A stretch of 48,029 nucleotides of DNA from Paenibacillus tianmuensis. Lineage in GTDB: Bacteria > Bacillota > Bacilli > Paenibacillales > NBRC-103111. The stretch's first letter is position 1. Each line of letters begins with the position of its first letter. The stretch spans positions 1 through 48,029 of the forward strand of contig NZ_FMTT01000049.1 in assembly GCF_900100345.1 (NCBI RefSeq), in the 5' to 3' direction. The notes beneath the pieces were generated by a model that was not told the DNA's origin, searched no databases, and worked only from the letters and a program-made list of their open reading frames with translations. The position numbers were made by a program, and so were the translations under genes. Of this stretch, positions 16,241-23,961 are shown one piece after another.

Positions 16241-17719
16241 CTACATGAGCTTCTTCATTTCGTCTTTCAACTGCTCGGATTGCGGTCCGAAAATAACCTG
16301 CACCGCGCCTTGACCGAGCCGCATCACGCCGGAGGCGCCCAGACCCTTCAACGCTTTGTCGTCAACCGCCGCTTCGTCCTTCACGACCAGCCGCAGCCGG
16401 GTAATGCAGGCGTCCAGTCCGACGATGTTGTCGGCGCCGCCGATGGAAGCCAACACTTGGCCCGCCTTTTGATCGGCCGGCATTTTGCCCGCAGGAACCG
16501 TTTTTGCAGCCGGAGCCGTTTCTCCATCGGCAGCCTCGACGACTTCATCGTCCTCCCGGCCAGGCGTCTTCAGATTCAGCTTCACGATCAGGATGCGGAA
16601 CATGAAGTAGTACACGACCGCAAACGCAAGACCGATCGGGATGATCAAGAGCGGCTTCGTTGCCAGCGGATAGTTAAGCACATAGTCGATGAAGCCCGCG
16701 GAGAATCCGAAGCCGTGCTTCACGCCAAGTACATATGTGATATAACCGGCTGCCCCGGACAGTACAGCGTGTACGGCATACAATGCGGGAGCGAGAAACA
16801 TGAAGGCAAATTCCAACGGCTCCGTAATTCCGGTCAGGAACGCCGCGAATCCCGTTCCGAACAACATGGACCCCACGACTTTGCGCTTTTCCGGCTTCGC
16901 CGTATGCACCATCGCGAGCGCGGCCGCCGGGAGCGCGAACATCATCATCGGGAAGAATCCCGTCATGAACATCCCGGCCGACTTGTCACCTTTGAAGAAG
17001 CGGGACAAGTCCCCGTGAATCACTTGGCCGGCCGCGTCCGTAAAGTCGCCGATCTGGAACCAGGCGATCGCGTTCAGCACGTGATGCAGGCCGAATGGCA
17101 GGAGCAGCCGGTTGCCGATCTGGAACCCTGCGGCCCCGAAGCCGCCCAAGCCTACGATGAAGCGGCCGAGTTCGTCCAGCGCATGCTGAATCGGACCCCA
17201 GATAATCCCAAAAACGATCCCGACCAGCACCATCGCAAGCGAGGTAACGATCGGCACGAACCGCTTGCCGCTGAAAAAGCCTAACCAATCGGGCAGTTTG
17301 ATATTATGGTATTTTTTGTAAAAGTAAGAGGCTAGCGCCCCTGCGAGAATGCCGCCGAGCACCCCCATATTCAGCTTTACGTCTTTATCGACAAGCGCCG
17401 GAAAAGCCGCGGGAATTTTGGTCAATACATTGGTCAACACCAAGTAAGCGATTACAGCAGCCAACGACGCAACCGCGTCTCCGACGAAACCGATCGCAAC
17501 GCCGATCGCGAAAATCAGCGGCAGGTTATCGAATATGGTGGAGCCGCCGGCGTCCAGAAACGGCGCGATGTACTGGTTCAGAAACCCGCCGACGCTTTCC
17601 CCCATTTTAAAGTCTTTGACATAATCAATTTTCCCGAACCGCATCAGGATGGCGGCCGCCGGAAGGACGGCGACGGGAAGCATCAGGGCTTTACCAACTT
17701 TCTGCAAAGAAGCGAGCAT
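16241..17719 (-). CDS. PTS EIICB transporter, N-acetylglucosamine/glucose type
   Basis: A 492-residue membrane permease with C domain first and B domain last. The C domain (about 1-370) has the glucose-superfamily features KRFVPIVTS, LLPFGLHHVLNA, FMTGFFPMMMFALPAAALAM and GITEPLEFAFMF. The IGNRLLLPFGLHHVLN and GDLSRFFKGDKSAG segments resemble NagE-type GlcNAc permeases more than Bacillus PtsG. The B domain carries the phosphocysteine in GLDACITRLRL near residue 446, after an alanine- and lysine-rich linker. No A domain is fused; a separate EIIA gene lies just upstream. The ATG at 17719 is preferred, with AAAGGG 10 nt upstream; a GTG lies two codons earlier. Glucose and GlcNAc both remain possible substrates. 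Confidence 0.9.
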   Translation of the reverse strand: MLASLQKVGKALMLPVAVLPAAAILMRFGKIDYVKDFKMGESVGGFLNQYIAPFLDAGGSTIFDNLPLIFAIGVAIGFVGDAVASLAAVIAYLVLTNVLTKIPAAFPALVDKDVKLNMGVLGGILAGALASYFYKKYHNIKLPDWLGFFSGKRFVPIVTSLAMVLVGIVFGIIWGPIQHALDELGRFIVGLGGFGAAGFQIGNRLLLPFGLHHVLNAIAWFQIGDFTDAAGQVIHGDLSRFFKGDKSAGMFMTGFFPMMMFALPAAALAMVHTAKPEKRKVVGSMLFGTGFAAFLTGITEPLEFAFMFLAPALYAVHAVLSGAAGYITYVLGVKHGFGFSAGFIDYVLNYPLATKPLLIIPIGLAFAVVYYFMFRILIVKLNLKTPGREDDEVVEAADGETAPAAKTVPAGKMPADQKAGQVLASIGGADNIVGLDACITRLRLVVKDEAAVDDKALKGLGASGVMRLGQGAVQVIFGPQSEQLKDEMKKLM

Positions 17720-17749
17720 AATCACTCAACCCTTTCGAAAAGTATTATG

Positions 17750-18250
17750 TTATTTTTTTAAAACCGCGCTCAGCAGTCCCGCGTCTCCCGCACGGACCGG
17801 CCCCAACCGGTATTCCACAGCCGATACGCTTTCTTCGCCGTTGGCGATGATGACCGGGGTAATCAGCGGATAGCCCGCTTCCTTGATGCGCTCGATATCG
17901 AATTCGATCAGCGTTTGACCGACCGTCACCTTGTCGCCCGTTGATACGTGGGACGTAAACCCTTCGCCGCGCAGCGCTACCGTATTGATCCCAATATGAA
18001 CCAAGAGCTGGACGCCCGACTCGTGCTCCAAAATCAACGCGTGATTCGTATCGATCCGATGCGCGACCGTGCCGTCGAACGGAGCGATCAGCTTGCCTTC
18101 CGTTGGCTCGATGGCAACCCCTTCGCCCATATGCTTGCCTGCGAACGCTTCGTCGGGAACTTGTTCGAGTTCTACCGCCTTGCCCGTTATTGGAGATGCG
18201 ATTTCCAGCCGATTCGTCTTCGTCTTGTTTGTTAGCCATTTTGAGAACAT
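17750..18250 (-). CDS. crr: PTS glucose-type EIIA component
   Basis: A 166-residue soluble EIIA of the glucose family. The two active-site histidines are visible in HALILEHESG and LLVHIGINTVALRGEGF; the second is the phosphorylated one. It accepts phosphate from HPr and passes it to the EIIB cysteine of the neighbouring permease. The GGGAGG ribosome site lies just downstream of the glcT stop, 14 nt away, so it is cotranscribed. The EIICB gene follows after 30 nt. In B. subtilis the same domain is fused to the C-terminus of PtsG; here it is free, as in several other Bacillota. Confidence 0.92.
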   Translation of the reverse strand: MFSKWLTNKTKTNRLEIASPITGKAVELEQVPDEAFAGKHMGEGVAIEPTEGKLIAPFDGTVAHRIDTNHALILEHESGVQLLVHIGINTVALRGEGFTSHVSTGDKVTVGQTLIEFDIERIKEAGYPLITPVIIANGEESVSAVEYRLGPVRAGDAGLLSAVLKK

Positions 18251-18264
18251 CTGTTCTTCCTCCC

Positions 18265-19137
18265 TTATGATGTTGACCGCTCTCCCAAATACGTTTGAAA
18301 CAGCCGGTACAAATGCATGACCATATAACCGATCTCATCTTCGGGAACGTCCGTCTCCAGCCGCTGCCCGATCAAAGAGCCAAGCTTGGAGGCCAACCGG
18401 TATTCCTCGGGGTATTCGGTTTTGAATTCGTTCATAAACGGATTGCGAACGACTTTGCTGTGGGCAATCCGTTCGATCGCATGCCGCAAATGCGTGATGA
18501 GCCGCACATAATCCATGCTGTCCCGCGGAATGGGGGCACCCAGCTCGCTTTCAACCAGCGCGACCGCTTCGTTGACCAGGTTCGAAAACTTCACCAGCTC
18601 TCCGACCGGAACGCTGGATACCGCCGAGTGAACGTGAAAGGTCAAAAAACCGATTTCGTCCTCCGGAACTTCGATGTCGAACGCCTCGCTGATCATCGCC
18701 GCCGCGCTTCGCGCGATTTCGTACTCCTTGGGAAACCACAGCAGCGTTTCCTGCAGGAACGGATTGATGATGTCCATTCCGTTCCTGAGCCGGTATACCG
18801 CGAACTGAATATGACTTGGCAGCGCAAAGTACACCTTGTTGTTCAGCGGCTCGGAAAATTGCCCGTTAATGCTGTCGATGATCCGCTCGGAGATTCGGAT
18901 CACCTCGGGGTCGATTCCTTCCAGCAGCGTATGATACTCGCTCATCTGATCGCGATCGTCCAGTCGAAATCGTTTTTCAATACGGGGGTCTTTGGCCTCG
19001 ATCGTCCCGCTTCCTTTGGAGGAAAATCCGATGCCCTTGCCCAGCAGCACGTACTCCTTCCCGGAATCCGAATCCAACACCATAAGCACATTATTGCTGA
19101 TGACCCGCTCGATTCGAAGCAGACGATTCGCTTGCAT
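18265..19137 (-). CDS. glcT: BglG/SacY-family transcriptional antiterminator, GlcT-like
   Basis: A 290-residue antiterminator. The N-terminal RNA-binding CAT domain (about 1-58) begins RIERVISNNVLMVLD with GKGIGFSSKG. Two PTS regulation domains follow, with the expected histidines in ALPSHIQFAVYR, GFLTFHVHSA, LITHLRHAIERI and IGYMVMHLYRL. When its PRDs are in the active phosphorylation state it binds a RAT RNA and prevents termination. A GlcT-like RAT site with overlapping terminator sits upstream of this gene itself, so the protein should control its own expression and that of the whole PTS operon. Start ATG 19137 has AAAGGTGG about 11 nt upstream. Confidence 0.92.
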   Translation of the reverse strand: MQANRLLRIERVISNNVLMVLDSDSGKEYVLLGKGIGFSSKGSGTIEAKDPRIEKRFRLDDRDQMSEYHTLLEGIDPEVIRISERIIDSINGQFSEPLNNKVYFALPSHIQFAVYRLRNGMDIINPFLQETLLWFPKEYEIARSAAAMISEAFDIEVPEDEIGFLTFHVHSAVSSVPVGELVKFSNLVNEAVALVESELGAPIPRDSMDYVRLITHLRHAIERIAHSKVVRNPFMNEFKTEYPEEYRLASKLGSLIGQRLETDVPEDEIGYMVMHLYRLFQTYLGERSTS

Positions 19138-19180
19138 AGCCTAACCCACCACCTTTCCTTACGTCCCGAGCGACGGCAAA

Positions 19181-19227
19181 CAAAAAAGAGCCAAAAAAAG
19201 ACTTTGATCTTAGTCTTTTTTTGGCTC
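19181..19227 (-). terminator. Regulated terminator in the glcT leader
   Basis: On the minus strand a perfect 16-bp stem (GAGCCAAAAAAAGACT, 19227-19212, with its complement at 19203-19188) with an 8-nt loop is followed by six Ts. It lies between the promoter and glcT, and its first arm overlaps the RAT element. Confidence 0.93.
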
Positions 19228-19253
19228 ATGCCCTTCTATCGGTAACACGCCAA
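19221..19253 (-). promoter_or_regulatory. RAT (ribonucleic antiterminator) site, GlcT class
   Basis: A 33-nt element on the minus strand runs from TTGGCGTGTTACC to GGGCATGAGCCAA, an imperfect stem-loop with internal loops. The GTGTTAC...GGCATGAG pattern is the one I know for the ptsG RAT of B. subtilis. Its 3' side is the start of the terminator stem, so the two folds exclude each other. Confidence 0.85.
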
Positions 19254-19274
19254 TTTGTATTCGATTACAGTCCC

Positions 19275-19303
19275 ATCATACCCATTTGTAAACATTTCGT
19301 CAA
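19275..19303 (-). promoter_or_regulatory. Sigma-A promoter of the glcT-PTS operon
   Basis: On the minus strand TTGACG (19303-19298) and TATGAT (19280-19275) are separated by 17 nt. The RAT and terminator follow directly, giving a leader of about 130 nt before glcT. Confidence 0.85.
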
Positions 19304-19353
19304 TAGGATTTGCGTAGAATAAAAGGGCGAATTATTGAACAAATTTCCAACGG

Positions 19354-19629
19354 CTATCCTTCTTGACGGGGCAAGCTTTGCAGCGCCGCGTTCACAAGCA
19401 AGTCATAGAAATCGTCGTCTTCATCCAGCCTTTCTTCTACCGCAAAAATGTCTTCTTCCGATCCCGATTCTTTGGAGAAAATCAGGCTGTAGCTCCAATC
19501 CTTCGCATTTTTGCTGTGCAGCGTAATTTCATACGGCGCTTCATGTCCTTCATATTGAAACTCGACATGACCCACGTAGCCGTTCTCTTTGCTGTGCGCC
19601 ATCCGGCTTCCAATAATAGTTATGTTCAT
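19354..19629 (-). CDS. Small acidic hypothetical protein
   Basis: A 91-residue soluble protein, MNITIIGSRMAHSKENGYVGHVEF onward, with an acidic C-terminal half (EESGSEED, LDEDDDFYDLL). No family was recognised and no signal or membrane segment is present. Composition and codon use look like the neighbours. The ATG at 19629 has AAAGGGATGAG as ribosome site. It lies 76 nt downstream of the HemAT-like gene on the same strand with no clear terminator between them, so it may be cotranscribed; a functional link is only a guess. Confidence 0.7.
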   Translation of the reverse strand: MNITIIGSRMAHSKENGYVGHVEFQYEGHEAPYEITLHSKNAKDWSYSLIFSKESGSEEDIFAVEERLDEDDDFYDLLVNAALQSLPRQEG

Positions 19630-19705
19630 TCGTCAGCTCATCCCTTTCTTTTTGTCTACACACATTATCGCCTTCTTCGCTCGTTATACACCAGCCTTTT
19701 TTTAT

Positions 19706-21028
19706 TTACGCTTTGTCCCGCAGCGTCTCCGCGGTTGATGCCACCCGGCTTACCGCACTGCCTATGTCTCCGATCGTATGTACCAGCCGATCCATCTCGC
19801 TGCCGACCTCTTCCGTGCGATCAATGTTCATCTGCATCGAGTGTACGATTTCGCTGAACACCCTCCGCGCTTCCAGCGCTTCCGTACGGCTCGCTTCCAC
19901 GACTTGACGCACCTCGTGAATGGATCGTACGACCCGTTCGTTGCTCTTATCCGATTCGGTAACGATATCCGCAATGCGCGTCAGCGTCTTCTTCGTATCG
20001 TCGGACAATTTGCGCACCTCGTCGGCGACAATCGAGAATCCTCTTCCGTGTTCGCCAGCCCGGGCCGCCTCAATGGCCGCATTCAGAGAAAGCAAATTGG
20101 TCTGCGCCGCAATGTCTTGTACGATCGTGACGATATCCTTGATCTGCGACGTCAGCTCGTTCAATTGCACGGTGGACTGCTGCATATGATCGGCGCGCTC
20201 GTGAATGACGACGATTTTCGCTTCCAGCGCCTGAATCTGCTCCTGCCCTGTGGCAGCCATCATCTGGCTCGATCTCGACTGCTCCGCCATCGAAGCAAAG
20301 GCTCCTTTTACGTCACTGCTCGTCTCGATTAACGTATCGACCGCCGCGTTATTTTCTTGTGTCAGCGCAGCGAGCTCCTCGCTTAACATGCGCAGATCGT
20401 TGCGGTATTTTTCATGCTGCAGCTCCCGCTGGCGCAAATTTTCTTTTTCGTACGCTTCCAGCACGAGCTGCTGCTCGAAATTGAACAGTTTGGTCAATAC
20501 CCGGTTCATTGCCATCACGTCGTCTTTGTGCTGAACTTGACTGACGACAGCGTCGATAAATCCGTTCTGCAGATTTTGGAAAGCGCTTAAATACCACTTT
20601 GGCTCCAATCCGATCCGCTCGTGAATCAGGGCGATTTTCGTTCGCTTTTCTATAAACGCCCGGTCCATTTTGCCTTCAAGCAGCTCGGTCAAATGCATCT
20701 TCATCGTCCGGGTCAGCCGTTCGACGGTCGTATTGTCCCGTATAATCCGGTCCAGCTTGTCCACTTGCAGCACGGCTTTGTAAAACGAATCGACAATCTC
20801 GTCGATCCGCTCCTCGATCATCGGCTTAAAAATAGCCAGTATCCGCAAATCCTCCTCCGACAAGGCGATCATCTTGAGCTGAGCTTCCAGCTCCGCATCG
20901 TTCACCTGACAGGTGACCTCAACCGCGTTCAGCTTATCCTGCTGGATTAACGAAACATGTCCCTCCGGCGCAGCACCGCCGCTTTTCCCAAACCAACGGG
21001 CCATGGTGTGAAACGGACACTTGCTCAT
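19706..21028 (-). CDS. HemAT-like globin-coupled methyl-accepting chemoreceptor
   Basis: A 440-residue soluble chemoreceptor. Residues about 45-190 form a globin-coupled sensor domain, with the proximal heme histidine expected in [20 protein letters not shown]. The rest is a coiled-coil methyl-accepting signalling domain with the hairpin segment [21 protein letters not shown] followed by [12 protein letters not shown]. No membrane segments are present, as in B. subtilis HemAT, which senses oxygen and acts on CheA through CheW. The ATG at 21028 has GGAGGGGG upstream. A c-di-GMP-I riboswitch with a terminator lies in the leader, so the receptor level should respond to that messenger. An extra 40-residue N-terminal extension precedes the globin. 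Confidence 0.92.
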   Translation of the reverse strand: MSKCPFHTMARWFGKSGGAAPEGHVSLIQQDKLNAVEVTCQVNDAELEAQLKMIALSEEDLRILAIFKPMIEERIDEIVDSFYKAVLQVDKLDRIIRDNTTVERLTRTMKMHLTELLEGKMDRAFIEKRTKIALIHERIGLEPKWYLSAFQNLQNGFIDAVVSQVQHKDDVMAMNRVLTKLFNFEQQLVLEAYEKENLRQRELQHEKYRNDLRMLSEELAALTQENNAAVDTLIETSSDVKGAFASMAEQSRSSQMMAATGQEQIQALEAKIVVIHERADHMQQSTVQLNELTSQIKDIVTIVQDIAAQTNLLSLNAAIEAARAGEHGRGFSIVADEVRKLSDDTKKTLTRIADIVTESDKSNERVVRSIHEVRQVVEASRTEALEARRVFSEIVHSMQMNIDRTEEVGSEMDRLVHTIGDIGSAVSRVASTAETLRDKA

Positions 21029-21073
21029 AAAACGGACCCCCTCCTGTTTATCTGTGCCGGTCCCGAGCGCATT

Positions 21074-21100
21074 AAAAAAACCGCAGCGTCGCGCGCGGCT
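21074..21100 (-). terminator. Terminator in the riboswitch expression platform
   Basis: On the minus strand a GC-rich hairpin (AGCCGC with GCGGTT, 10-nt loop) is followed by seven Ts. It lies between the c-di-GMP aptamer and the HemAT-like start, as expected for a transcription-controlling riboswitch. Confidence 0.75.
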
Positions 21101-21137
21101 TCAAAGGGTTGGCGTTGAAGTGGCTGAATGTCACAAC

Positions 21138-21234
21138 AATAGGCAACCTGGCGATCGTTCTTCCCGTTCGGGAAGGGCAGACCCATGGCTTTGCGTCCCT
21201 GCTTTTCAGACAGGTATGCCTTTTTCCTCAAGAA
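21138..21234 (-). ncRNA. Cyclic di-GMP-I (GEMM) riboswitch
   Basis: The minus strand carries the hallmark GGGACGCAAAGCC (21199-21187) preceded by AGGCATACCTG-TCTGAAAAGCA, which forms the P1b-type hairpin, and followed by ATGGGTCTG and a second hairpin arm (CTTCCCGAACGGGAAG) and CCAGGTTGCC that can dock as the tetraloop-receptor side. This order and these conserved bases match the GEMM-I class. Whether ligand turns the downstream gene on or off is not visible without folding. Boundaries are approximate. Confidence 0.88.
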
Positions 21235-21325
21235 TCAGGTAATACTTGGATTTATTCTACTACAGTTTGTCAGCGTTTTCTAGCACGATTTATTTTTCTT
21301 TACCTCCAGCAGCTGCGAATTTTTT

Positions 21326-21354
21326 TCGACACATCCTGTACAATATTGTAAAAT
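21326..21354 (+). promoter_or_regulatory. Possible promoter of the MORN-repeat gene
   Basis: TCGACA (21326-21331) and TAAAAT (21349-21354) are 17 nt apart, ending 35 nt before the start codon. The opposite strand of 21235-21325 should hold the promoter for the riboswitch transcript, but I see only weak matches there. Confidence 0.45.
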
Positions 21355-21389
21355 GAAAAAGACTAGGATGCATAGGAGGGAAATTCGGT

Positions 21390-22964
21390 ATGAACAAATG
21401 GTACGCCATGCTGCCAGCCTGTTTGCTGTGGACGGCGCTTGCGGCACCGGGCTTCGCAGGCGCAGCCGATCCGCAGGTGCGCGTGTATTTGGACGGCAAG
21501 CCCATCCAATTCGAAGTTCAGCCCATTCTGGAAAATGGAACAACGCTGGTTCAATTCCGGCCGATTTTTGAAAACATAGGGCTCAAGATCGGCTGGGACG
21601 AGGCTACGCGAACTGTGACGGGCACGAAGAACGATCTTTCCATTAAGCTGGTCATCGAGGATACGGACGCTTACATCAACGACCGGCTGAACGAGCTTGA
21701 GCTTGCGCCCCGGCTGATCGAGGGCAATACGTTCGTACCGCTGCGGTTCGTCAGCGAAGCGAGCGGTAAGGAAGTAACATGGGACGGCAACACCATGTCG
21801 GTACATATCATAAGTCCGGCGAATTCGACGGGGCCCGGAAATTCCGGCGGAACCCCAGGCGGCGGCGACTACGGGACTAAACGTGGCGATACGGATGCCA
21901 ACAAGTCCGAAAGAGGAGATTATACCTATCCGAACGGGGACAGGTATACCGGGCAGATGGTGAACGGGTATCCCGAAGGACGGGGCAAGCTGTACAACCT
22001 GGGCGGCAAGCTGCTGTTCGATGGCATGATGACGAATGGGCTTCCCGGAGACGGTCGCAGCAAGAGCTACTATGAGAACGGTCAGCTGGAATTTGACGGG
22101 AATCTGAAAAACGGGGTTCGCACCGGCTCCGGCAAGCAGTACTCTTCCACAGGCTCACTGCTATTCGACGGTACCTTCTCGGTCGGCGGACGGGAAAAAG
22201 GAACGCTGTACTACGACAACGGCGACAAATATATCGGACCTTTCGATAACGACAAGCCGAGCGGAGCCGGCAAGCTCGTCTACAAAAACGGCGATGTGTA
22301 CGAGGGCGATTTCTTCGACGGCCGGCGCGAAGGCAAAGGAACCTATAAGACGACCAAGGGCGAGAAGCTGATCGGCGATTTTAAGAACAACATGATGAAC
22401 GGAATCATCTCTCATTACGACATAAAAGGCGCCTTGCTGTCCGTCAGCGAATTTTCCAACGACACCCTGATCCGCAAAGTCGATATGGGCAACAAGAGCA
22501 CGACGTTGCCAAATACGAATTCTTGGGCGCAGCCGAACAGAGTCAAGCTTGAGAACGACCGTCATCAGAAGCTCGTGAATTCGATCCGGGAGAATTACAA
22601 TCAGAATAGAAAGCAGCTGGATGACCAAATCGCCCAAATCCGCAAGGATAACCCCGGAACCTACACCAGCCAGGCGGACTATAACAAAGCGTTGAAGCAA
22701 GCCGAGACGAAGCAGACGGACATTTCGAATAGGCTGAATTCGCTCGCAAGCGACAATTCCAAGGCGGTGGAGGCGGCCAAGGCCGAGCTGAATAAGCAGC
22801 TGACGAATGTTCAGACGCTGATCACGCAAATCCATACGAAAGGCGCGGCCCAGCAGCGGATCGAGGCGCTAAGAGATCAACTCGACTTCCGAAGAGAAAA
22901 TTACAACAACGAGTTGAAAAGAGCGAACGACCAGCACTTGGAAATCATCAAGGAGCTGAAATAA
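21390..22964 (+). CDS. Secreted copper-amine-oxidase-N domain plus MORN-repeat protein
   Basis: A 524-residue exported protein. Residues 1-25 form a signal peptide ending near GAGA-ADP. Residues about 26-135 are a copper amine oxidase N-terminal-like domain (FRPIFENIGLKIGWDE, FVPLRFVSEASG), common in Paenibacillus wall-associated proteins and not catalytic. A glycine-rich linker leads to about seven MORN-type repeats (for example YPNGDRYTGQMVNGYPEGRGK and YKNGDVYEGDFFDGRREGKG). The last 150 residues are a charged, probably coiled-coil region. MORN repeats are usually scaffolds; the role here is unknown. Start ATG has AGGAGGG 9 nt upstream. It is divergent from the HemAT-like gene. Confidence 0.88.
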   Translation: MNKWYAMLPACLLWTALAAPGFAGAADPQVRVYLDGKPIQFEVQPILENGTTLVQFRPIFENIGLKIGWDEATRTVTGTKNDLSIKLVIEDTDAYINDRLNELELAPRLIEGNTFVPLRFVSEASGKEVTWDGNTMSVHIISPANSTGPGNSGGTPGGGDYGTKRGDTDANKSERGDYTYPNGDRYTGQMVNGYPEGRGKLYNLGGKLLFDGMMTNGLPGDGRSKSYYENGQLEFDGNLKNGVRTGSGKQYSSTGSLLFDGTFSVGGREKGTLYYDNGDKYIGPFDNDKPSGAGKLVYKNGDVYEGDFFDGRREGKGTYKTTKGEKLIGDFKNNMMNGIISHYDIKGALLSVSEFSNDTLIRKVDMGNKSTTLPNTNSWAQPNRVKLENDRHQKLVNSIRENYNQNRKQLDDQIAQIRKDNPGTYTSQADYNKALKQAETKQTDISNRLNSLASDNSKAVEAAKAELNKQLTNVQTLITQIHTKGAAQQRIEALRDQLDFRRENYNNELKRANDQHLEIIKELK

Positions 22965-23049
22965 TCCTGCTCCATCGTTCGTTATAACTGACAAGCGTAC
23001 ATCCCGTTGTTAAGCGGCTTTCAATAAATATTTGCTGCAGACCTGAGGT

Positions 23050-23100
23050 CCCCGCAAAGTACTTGAATTAAGCCTCCTGATTCAACTTCACTTTGCGGGG
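23050..23100. terminator. Large two-part hairpin after the MORN-repeat gene
   Basis: CCCCGCAAAGT and ACTTTGCGGGG form an 11-bp outer stem, and TTGAAT/ATTCAA a 6-bp inner stem. There is no T tract, so it is an atypical terminator or another structured RNA element at the 3' end of the upstream transcript. Confidence 0.5.
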
Positions 23101-23126
23101 TTGGGCAGCGATCGGACGACACGGGC

Positions 23127-23169
23127 AAAAAAATAAACCGCACCTTGAAGGGCTCAAGGTTCCGGTTTA
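23127..23169 (-). terminator. Terminator of the kinase-regulator operon
   Basis: On the minus strand AAACCG...CGGTTT and AACCTTG...CAAGGT combine into one long stem with small mismatches, followed by ATTTTTTT. It begins at the stop codon of the response regulator gene. Confidence 0.85.
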
Positions 23170-23892
23170 CAGTTTCAGTGCATGGCTCTCGCCGCCGGCG
23201 ATGAATTTATAGCCTACGCCATGGACGTTGATAATATATTTCGGACTCGACGGGTCCGGCTCGATTTTCTTGCGAAGGTTGCTGACATGTACGATAATCG
23301 TTCTCGTATCGTTGAAGCTTTCCTGTCCCCAAATTTCGCGGAACAGCTGCTCATGGCTGAAGGTCTGCTCCGGACGCGAAGCGAGAAAGCTGAGCAGATC
23401 GAATTCCTTGCGGGATAACGTTACTTCTTGCCCGTTCACTCTCACCACACGGCTTAACCGGTCGATCCGCAAATGGCCGACGACCAGCTTGTCGGGCTGT
23501 CCTCCAGCCTGCTCCGCCGCAGCCAAATGCGGCCTGCGCAAATGGGCGCGTACCCGGGCCATCAGCTCGTTCGGGCTAAAAGGCTTCGTAATATAATCGT
23601 CGCCGCCCAGATTCAAGCCAGCGATTTTGTCCGCTTCGTCTTTTTTGCAGCTCAAAAATAAGATCGGCACGGGAGAAACCGCCCGAAGCTCCCGGCATAC
23701 TTCAAAGCCGTTTCGTCCCGGCAGAAGCACGTCCAGTATCGCCAGATCCGGCCGCTCCGCCTCCGCGATCTGAAGCGCTTCTTCGCCGCTGGTTGCGAGC
23801 AGGACACGGTAATTGTTTTTTTCCAAGTAAAGACGGATCACTTCCCGAATCTCGGGATCATCTTCCACAACCAACACTGTTTGCTCCGTCAT
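23167..23892 (-). CDS. OmpR-family response regulator
   Basis: A 241-residue two-component regulator. The receiver domain (about 1-120) shows the acidic pocket VVEDDPEIRE, the phosphoacceptor aspartate in LAILDVLLPGRNG, and the lysine in YITKPFSP. A winged-helix domain follows, ending with IVHVSNLRKKIEP and INVHGVGYKFI. The start is taken as ATG 23892 because the receiver domain begins there; the longer reading from TTG 23946 adds 18 residues that do not fit the family. The ribosome site is weak. It lies 70 nt after the kinase stop and is its evident partner. Target genes are unknown. Confidence 0.92.
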   Translation of the reverse strand: MTEQTVLVVEDDPEIREVIRLYLEKNNYRVLLATSGEEALQIAEAERPDLAILDVLLPGRNGFEVCRELRAVSPVPILFLSCKKDEADKIAGLNLGGDDYITKPFSPNELMARVRAHLRRPHLAAAEQAGGQPDKLVVGHLRIDRLSRVVRVNGQEVTLSRKEFDLLSFLASRPEQTFSHEQLFREIWGQESFNDTRTIIVHVSNLRKKIEPDPSSPKYIINVHGVGYKFIAGGESHALKL

Positions 23893-23961
23893 CCGTTTCA
23901 CCACCGCATCGAAGTAGTACCCTGGTCCTAAGAAGAGAATAAACAATTGGACTGCCGCCGG

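Noticed and set aside
21025..21231. Minus-strand frame of 68 codons upstream of the HemAT-like gene
   Set aside because: It is explained by the c-di-GMP riboswitch, whose conserved bases it contains.
21243..21300. Sigma-D (motility) promoter for the HemAT-like gene
   Set aside because: A TAAA-N14-GCTGACAA arrangement exists on the minus strand but matches the GCCGATAT box poorly, so it was not annotated.
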